Below are positions 59,766-64,000 of a DNA stretch of 64,000 nt, piece after piece; position 1 is the first letter of the stretch; each line of letters starts with the position of its first letter. The notes beneath the pieces are model-generated. The model made no database searches and was not told the origin of the DNA. It saw nothing but the letters and a program-made list of their open reading frames with translations. The position numbers and the translations under genes were made by a program. The stretch spans positions 1 to 64,000 of the forward strand of contig JAEUSM010000009.1 of NCBI GenBank assembly GCA_016788785.1, written 5' to 3'. The stretch is from Candidatus Kapaibacterium sp. Its GTDB lineage: Bacteria; Bacteroidota; Ignavibacteria; Kapaibacteriales; JAEUSM01.

Positions 59766-62033
59766 TTGAAGTCAAAATTGAGAGTACTTTCTGTAACTCT
59801 AATATTCATATTCACTCTGGTAGGTGTAGCATTTCCAAAAAATACTTCCGTTTCAGAGCTTTCGAATCCTTACATCAAAATCTTTGATGCAGGTACTGAA
59901 TTGCCTTTATCGGGTGCAAAAGTACGATTTCAATGTGTGCGTGATTGCGAAAGTAATCAAAAAACCAAATTCTCATTGTCTAATAAAGCTGGAATTGTAA
60001 AAAATCCCTTCACTGGAGTTGTTGAAGTACAAATATCCCACATTGGTTTTCGAACGATTATCGATACGTTATCTCTTAACACGACCAAATTTTATTCTCT
60101 TGAGCCAACTGACATTCATTTGCAGACTGTTGTCACAACAGGAGAATTATCAACACAAAGCATTCAAAAATCTCTTTTTAAAATTCGCTCTCTTGACAAA
60201 GAACGTATACAAAATCAACAAGCCCAATCAGTGAGAGATTTGTTGACAAAAGAATTGAATGTTCGAGTTAATCAAGATAATGTTCTTGGTGCGGGAATTA
60301 CTTTGCAAGGAGTTAGTGGGCAGAATGTCAAAATACTCATCGATGGTGTTCCTGTTATTGGTAGAACTAATGGAAATATTGATGTAAACCAACTACTTCT
60401 CTCAGCAGTTGAAAAGGTGGAAATTGTTGAAGGACCAATGTCTGTTCTTTATGGCTCTGACGCGTTGGGCGGTGTGATAAATATCATTACAAAAACCAAA
60501 CAAGATGAAGCATTTGAAACAACTTTTACAAATTTCTATGAATCAATTGGTACCTATAATTCTGATGTTCGAATAGGATATTCAAAGGAAGGGTTGAATG
60601 CCTCTCTCACTGGTGGACGCTATTTTTTTAGTGGGTTTAATCCTGGAAATGAAACACGTTTTCAACTTTGGAAACCGAAAGAGCAACGATTTGTTGATTG
60701 GCAAGTACAGAACAAATTTTCGGATATTGTTCTCAGATATGATGGTAAGTATTTTGATGAAACATTACTCAATAGAGGTGAACCACGAGCACCATTTCGA
60801 GAAACTGCGTTTGATGATGTGTATAAAACGAAACGATTTACAAATTCATTGTTCTTTTCTACGAGTTTTACTCCACAACAATTTTTGAATATAACGTCAA
60901 ATCACTCTTACTATAACCGAACGAAAAACTCTTTTTTCAAAGACTTAGTTACATTACAAGAACAGCTTACAGAAAATCCATTAGACCAAGATACAACAAT
61001 CTTTACTTCCTATATGTCACGAGGTTTATATAGTAATGATCAGATTACTACTTGGTTAAAATTACAGCTTGGATATGATTTGTTTTCAGAAACAATGTCT
61101 GGTGGAAGAACGATAAATTCGGAGCAAACAATGACCGATATTGCTGGTTTTGGTAATATTTCATTCGTACCAACGGATAATCTAATAGTGCAAACTGGAT
61201 TTCGATATGCCTATAACTCATTGTATGATGCACCGATAGTTCCATCGATAACGATGAAATATGATCCTATCGAAAATATTACTTTTAGAGCTTCTTATGC
61301 AAGAGGATTTAGAGCCCCATCATTACGAGAATTGTTTTTCTATTTTGTAGATTTTAATCACAACATTCAAGGTAATCCAAATTTAAAAGCAGAACAATCA
61401 GATAATATTCAAGTGAGTGGTGTTATCACATTCAAAAATTTGGAAAATGTTTTTAAGATTGAACCAACCTTGTTTTATAATGATATTCGTAATCAAATTA
61501 GTTTAGCACAACAAGGTTCGACCTTGTTTTCTTATATTAACGTTGGAAAATTCAAAAGTAAAGGAATGACTACGACATTATCGTATTTTCGCTCAAATGT
61601 AACTGCTTCGTTTGCAGCTTCATATATTGGTAGATTGAATGAATTCTTTGAGGAAAACACTTCATTTCCAGAATTTACCTATACTCCAGAATTTGTTACA
61701 ACGCTTTCATATTTAGCACCGATAAGTGAGCTAAACTTCTCAATATTTTATAAATATACCGGTGAACTTCCCATTATCACAAAATCACCATTAGGGACAA
61801 TTTCCCAAGGGTTTATAGGTGCTTTTCAATCGTTGGATGTAAATGTTTCAAGAAACTTCTTCGATAACTTACTTTCTGCAACAATTGGAGTAAGAAATGT
61901 TTTTGACGTTACTAATGTAGTTGCCTCTGGAATACAGAATGGAAATCCCGCTAATTTCCATAATGCATCTACTACCTCATTGCCTTTTGGATGGGGCAGA
62001 ACTTTCACAACTACTCTCCGTTTCAATTTATAA
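59766..62033 (+). CDS. TonB-dependent outer-membrane receptor
   Basis: The 755-residue receptor opens with a signal peptide (RVLSVTLIFIFTLVGVAFP), a carboxypeptidase-regulatory-like beta domain (about 30-120) typical of Bacteroidota receptors, then the plug (about 125-240) with DLLTKELNVRV, GVSGQNVKILIDGVPVI and EIVEGPMSVLYGSDALGGVI, and a 22-strand barrel ending TLRFNL. Motifs resemble siderophore/heme receptors more than SusC, which is longer. A HmuY-like gene starts 2 bases later, so the substrate may be heme or another iron complex; that is inference. The only plausible start is TTG at 59766. Confidence 0.92.
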   Translation: MKSKLRVLSVTLIFIFTLVGVAFPKNTSVSELSNPYIKIFDAGTELPLSGAKVRFQCVRDCESNQKTKFSLSNKAGIVKNPFTGVVEVQISHIGFRTIIDTLSLNTTKFYSLEPTDIHLQTVVTTGELSTQSIQKSLFKIRSLDKERIQNQQAQSVRDLLTKELNVRVNQDNVLGAGITLQGVSGQNVKILIDGVPVIGRTNGNIDVNQLLLSAVEKVEIVEGPMSVLYGSDALGGVINIITKTKQDEAFETTFTNFYESIGTYNSDVRIGYSKEGLNASLTGGRYFFSGFNPGNETRFQLWKPKEQRFVDWQVQNKFSDIVLRYDGKYFDETLLNRGEPRAPFRETAFDDVYKTKRFTNSLFFSTSFTPQQFLNITSNHSYYNRTKNSFFKDLVTLQEQLTENPLDQDTTIFTSYMSRGLYSNDQITTWLKLQLGYDLFSETMSGGRTINSEQTMTDIAGFGNISFVPTDNLIVQTGFRYAYNSLYDAPIVPSITMKYDPIENITFRASYARGFRAPSLRELFFYFVDFNHNIQGNPNLKAEQSDNIQVSGVITFKNLENVFKIEPTLFYNDIRNQISLAQQGSTLFSYINVGKFKSKGMTTTLSYFRSNVTASFAASYIGRLNEFFEENTSFPEFTYTPEFVTTLSYLAPISELNFSIFYKYTGELPIITKSPLGTISQGFIGAFQSLDVNVSRNFFDNLLSATIGVRNVFDVTNVVASGIQNGNPANFHNASTTSLPFGWGRTFTTTLRFNL

Positions 62034-62035
62034 CT

Positions 62036-63043
62036 ATGAAGTTAATTCCACTCTATATAATCGTAGTTGTTTTTTGTGTCGCTTGTTTTCCTGAAGATAA
62101 AGCCGTAACACCATACGATAGAACAGGTCTACAAACTGCAACTATTGATGTAGGATCAGATTATGCACTTCAAGCATTCTATAGTTTACGAACAAATTCC
62201 ATTGTTCGCATTGAACCGTATACGTTTTGGGATTTATCATTTGATTGTCATCCCGATTCTTTTGGAGTGTATCTCAATACTGCACAATTGATGGGAGTGT
62301 TTAAAGTCAATGCTTCTTCATTTGAAACTATACCAAATGATACAACAGTATTTGCGAATAAATGGAAATATGATTCACCTTCTGGTATTATCGACTCAAC
62401 TGCCATTGGATTTTGGTGGCAAAAAAGGACTACGGATTCTGTTTTATCCAAAAACGTTTTATATGTTACCACGTTAGGTGTTGATGCAAACGGGAAGGCG
62501 TTGGGGGTCAAAAAATTTATATTGTTAAATTCAACTCCAACTAACTATAAAATTCGTTTTGCTAATCTTGATGGAACTGAAGATACAACGATGGTGATTG
62601 AAAAGAATCCTGACTATAACGTCATTAGTTTATCCATGCGTACAAAATCCATTCAATTTTCAGAACCTCCTAAATCAACGTGGGATTTGCATTGTACTCG
62701 TTATACCCAACTTTTTACCATTATCGAAGAATTTCCATATCCTGTAACGGGAATATTTATCAACAAATCGACTGTTAAGGCATATTTGGATACCGTCATT
62801 GATTTTAGAGTTCTTACTACTAACTCCATTCAAACGCAGAAATTTACTTCTCGCAAAGATGTAATAGGATATGACTGGAAAACCTTTGATTTTACCTCTG
62901 CAGAATTTTTAGTATTGCCTAATAAAACCTATATCATACAATCAAATAATCAAACCCCATACAAACTATTCTTTTCAGACTTTTACGATGAAAAAACAGG
63001 TAGTAAGGGTGTTATTCAATTTCAATATCGTACTATAGAATAA
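62036..63043 (+). CDS. HmuY-like surface lipoprotein
   Basis: A 335-residue lipoprotein-like protein (hydrophobic helix to Cys at 17, lipobox VVFCVAC with an unusual -3 Cys). The mature part shows two copies of a HmuY-style pattern: FWDLSFDCHPDSFGVYLNTA with a DSPSGIIDSTAIGF region, and TWDLHCTRY ... GIFINKSTVKAY followed by IGYDWKTFDF, then PNKTYIIQSNNQTPYKLFF and a GVIQFQYRT end. HmuY binds heme and hands it to a TonB receptor; this gene directly follows one, supporting the pairing. Heme-ligating His residues known from Porphyromonas HmuY are not clearly conserved, so the ligand may differ. Confidence 0.8.
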   Translation: MKLIPLYIIVVVFCVACFPEDKAVTPYDRTGLQTATIDVGSDYALQAFYSLRTNSIVRIEPYTFWDLSFDCHPDSFGVYLNTAQLMGVFKVNASSFETIPNDTTVFANKWKYDSPSGIIDSTAIGFWWQKRTTDSVLSKNVLYVTTLGVDANGKALGVKKFILLNSTPTNYKIRFANLDGTEDTTMVIEKNPDYNVISLSMRTKSIQFSEPPKSTWDLHCTRYTQLFTIIEEFPYPVTGIFINKSTVKAYLDTVIDFRVLTTNSIQTQKFTSRKDVIGYDWKTFDFTSAEFLVLPNKTYIIQSNNQTPYKLFFSDFYDEKTGSKGVIQFQYRTIE

Positions 63044-63044
63044 G

Positions 63045-63614
63045 ATGACTTTATCAGAAGCATTACAAACAAGAAGATCTGTGTTTACCAAACATTTCAC
63101 TGGCGAAGAAGTGCCAAATGATGTGATAGAAAAAGCGTTGATAAATGCTCATTGGGCTCCAACACACAAAAAAACAGAACCTTGGAGATTTGTAGTTTTT
63201 ACCAAAGATTCTATCCCACAATATATCCAAGCTGTAGAACAGTACTTAAATACTGTTACGTTTGAAACGAAAGAAATTGAAGAAGTAAAAAGGAAAAAAT
63301 TGATTCTCTTACAAACAAACGTATCTCATATCATTGGTTGTTATATGAAACGAGACAGTAAAGAGCGTGTTCCAAAAATCGAAGAAATTTGTTCAACCGC
63401 AGCAGCAATTCACAATCTGCTATTAACAATTCACGAACTCGGATATGGGGGATATTGGTCTACAGGAAATGGAACGTATTCACATCAAATGAGAAACTTT
63501 TTAGGTTTAAACGAGGAAGATGAAATCTTGGGGTTTTGTTATATTGGTGTTCCAGATTCTTCAGAACGTACGTCAAAACGCTCTCCTATAGAATCTGTTG
63601 TTGAATGGAGATAA
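63045..63614 (+). CDS. Nitroreductase family FMN-dependent oxidoreductase
   Basis: A 189-residue FMN enzyme of the nitroreductase fold: LSEALQTRRSVFTKHFTGEE, then NAHWAPTHKKTEPWRFVVF (phosphate and isoalloxazine contacts) and GYGGYWSTGNGTY near the C-terminus. It reduces quinones, nitro compounds or flavins with NAD(P)H; some relatives act in heme or cobalamin chemistry. It starts 1 base after the HmuY-like stop, so it belongs to the receptor operon. A role in handling the imported ligand is possible but unproven. Confidence 0.88.
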   Translation: MTLSEALQTRRSVFTKHFTGEEVPNDVIEKALINAHWAPTHKKTEPWRFVVFTKDSIPQYIQAVEQYLNTVTFETKEIEEVKRKKLILLQTNVSHIIGCYMKRDSKERVPKIEEICSTAAAIHNLLLTIHELGYGGYWSTGNGTYSHQMRNFLGLNEEDEILGFCYIGVPDSSERTSKRSPIESVVEWR

Positions 63615-63743
63615 TGTTTTTGTTTCAACGCTAAACAAAATGGAAATAGTATCTACAATAATAATGAAATAGGTTTGTTTATTTATTGTACGGCACTGTT
63701 TTTGTGTACATCTATTAGTACAAAATTATCTTGAAGAAACACT

Positions 63744-64000
63744 TTGCAAAACAATAAAGAATCATCTATAAAAAATTATATACCTTCTACTTATAAACCG
63801 GGAATAGATCCTGAATTAGATCTTCAAATTCTTATTGAAAAGTGCCAAAAAGCACTTCCTTCGATGAATGAGGAGTTAATTCGTAAGGCGTTCCGATTTT
63901 GTGTGAATGCTCATAAAGGTCAACTGCGAGCGAATGGAGAGCCATATTATACTCATCCATTGGCAGTGGCAGAAATTGCCCTTCACGAGATTCCTTTGGA
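63744..64000 (+). CDS. RelA/SpoT homologue, N-terminal part (cut by window end)
   Basis: An open frame from a TGA at 63732 to the window edge encodes, from TTG at 63744, about 85 residues that end in the HD-hydrolase start of bifunctional (p)ppGpp synthetase/hydrolases: FCVNAHKGQLRANGEPYYTH followed by PLAVAEIALHE. The hydrolase His of the HD site falls in YTHPLAVA. RelA/SpoT enzymes make and break the starvation alarmone ppGpp. The rest of the gene lies beyond the window. No ATG is available upstream of the conserved region, so the TTG start is likely. Confidence 0.88.
   Translation, partial: MQNNKESSIKNYIPSTYKPGIDPELDLQILIEKCQKALPSMNEELIRKAFRFCVNAHKGQLRANGEPYYTHPLAVAEIALHEIPL

Noticed and set aside
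1-64000. CRISPR array, prophage, rRNA operon or insertion sequence
   Set aside because: No regularly spaced repeats, phage structural genes, rRNA-like sequence or transposase motifs were seen in the window.

Overview
The window comes from an AT-rich Gram-negative bacterium of the Bacteroidota/FCB superphylum, possibly a deep lineage such as Kapabacteria or Ignavibacteria. The lineage call is an inference. It rests on families typical of the group (DUF2851, DUF5916, DUF4159 with DUF4175, Omp28-like, HmuY-like, Bacteroidota-type LptE) and on two tRNA promoters that match the Bacteroidota sigma consensus TTTG-N19/20-TAnnTTTG, at 39089-39119 (+) and 18408-18439 (-). Most of the window is ordinary chromosome. 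No transposase, phage gene, CRISPR array or rRNA operon was seen.

Layout. 1-1.9 kb: end of an unidentified protein, REP-like inverted repeats, and a Fic protein with palindromes in front of it. 1.9-10.5 kb: CDF metal transporter, ElaA acetyltransferase, DUF5916 outer-membrane protein, bS21, a CarD-tail-like protein, and a tight M61 peptidase-DUF2851-GT4 cluster. 10.5-19 kb: lipoprotein, DapA, a large Omp28/ASH secreted protein, SmpB, MutS2, YqeY, tRNA-Glu, RimJ-like acetyltransferase. 19-22.5 kb: minus-strand operon lptE-GT2-DoxX-FAH. 22.5-31.6 kb: a 466-bp intergenic region with a DnaA-box array, then B12-dependent ribonucleotide reductase, E1-beta, FolC, Nth, GT2, RsmG and DUF4159. 31.7-39.3 kb: DUF4175 coiled-coil protein, SDR, VOC, metallo-hydrolase, Mrp-NifU and tRNAs Val and Leu. 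39.4-51.8 kb: unknown secreted protein, VWA-OmpA lipoprotein, O-methyltransferase, a possible structured RNA, an amidohydrolase-like protein without its usual metal ligands, a serine hydrolase, small exported proteins, an alpha-oxoamine-synthase/SDR pair, an acyl-CoA carboxylase beta subunit and QueA. 51.9-64 kb: orphan NTPase, GH57, two SurA-like chaperones, TonB receptor plus HmuY-like lipoprotein, nitroreductase, and the start of RelA/SpoT.

How the genes work together. Several clusters concern the envelope: LptE with a membrane glycan synthase, two periplasmic PPIase chaperones before a TonB receptor and its lipoprotein, and VWA-OmpA. Others are housekeeping: Fe-S assembly (Mrp, NifU), translation and quality control (bS21, SmpB, RsmG, QueA, tRNAs), and DNA maintenance (MutS2, Nth). 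The most striking regulatory signal is the array of three perfect DnaA boxes plus two near matches just upstream of the likely nrdJ promoter. It may link dNTP supply to replication initiation or mark an origin. Other signals are perfect palindromes before fic, before the E1-beta gene, and before the oxoamine-synthase/SDR operon.
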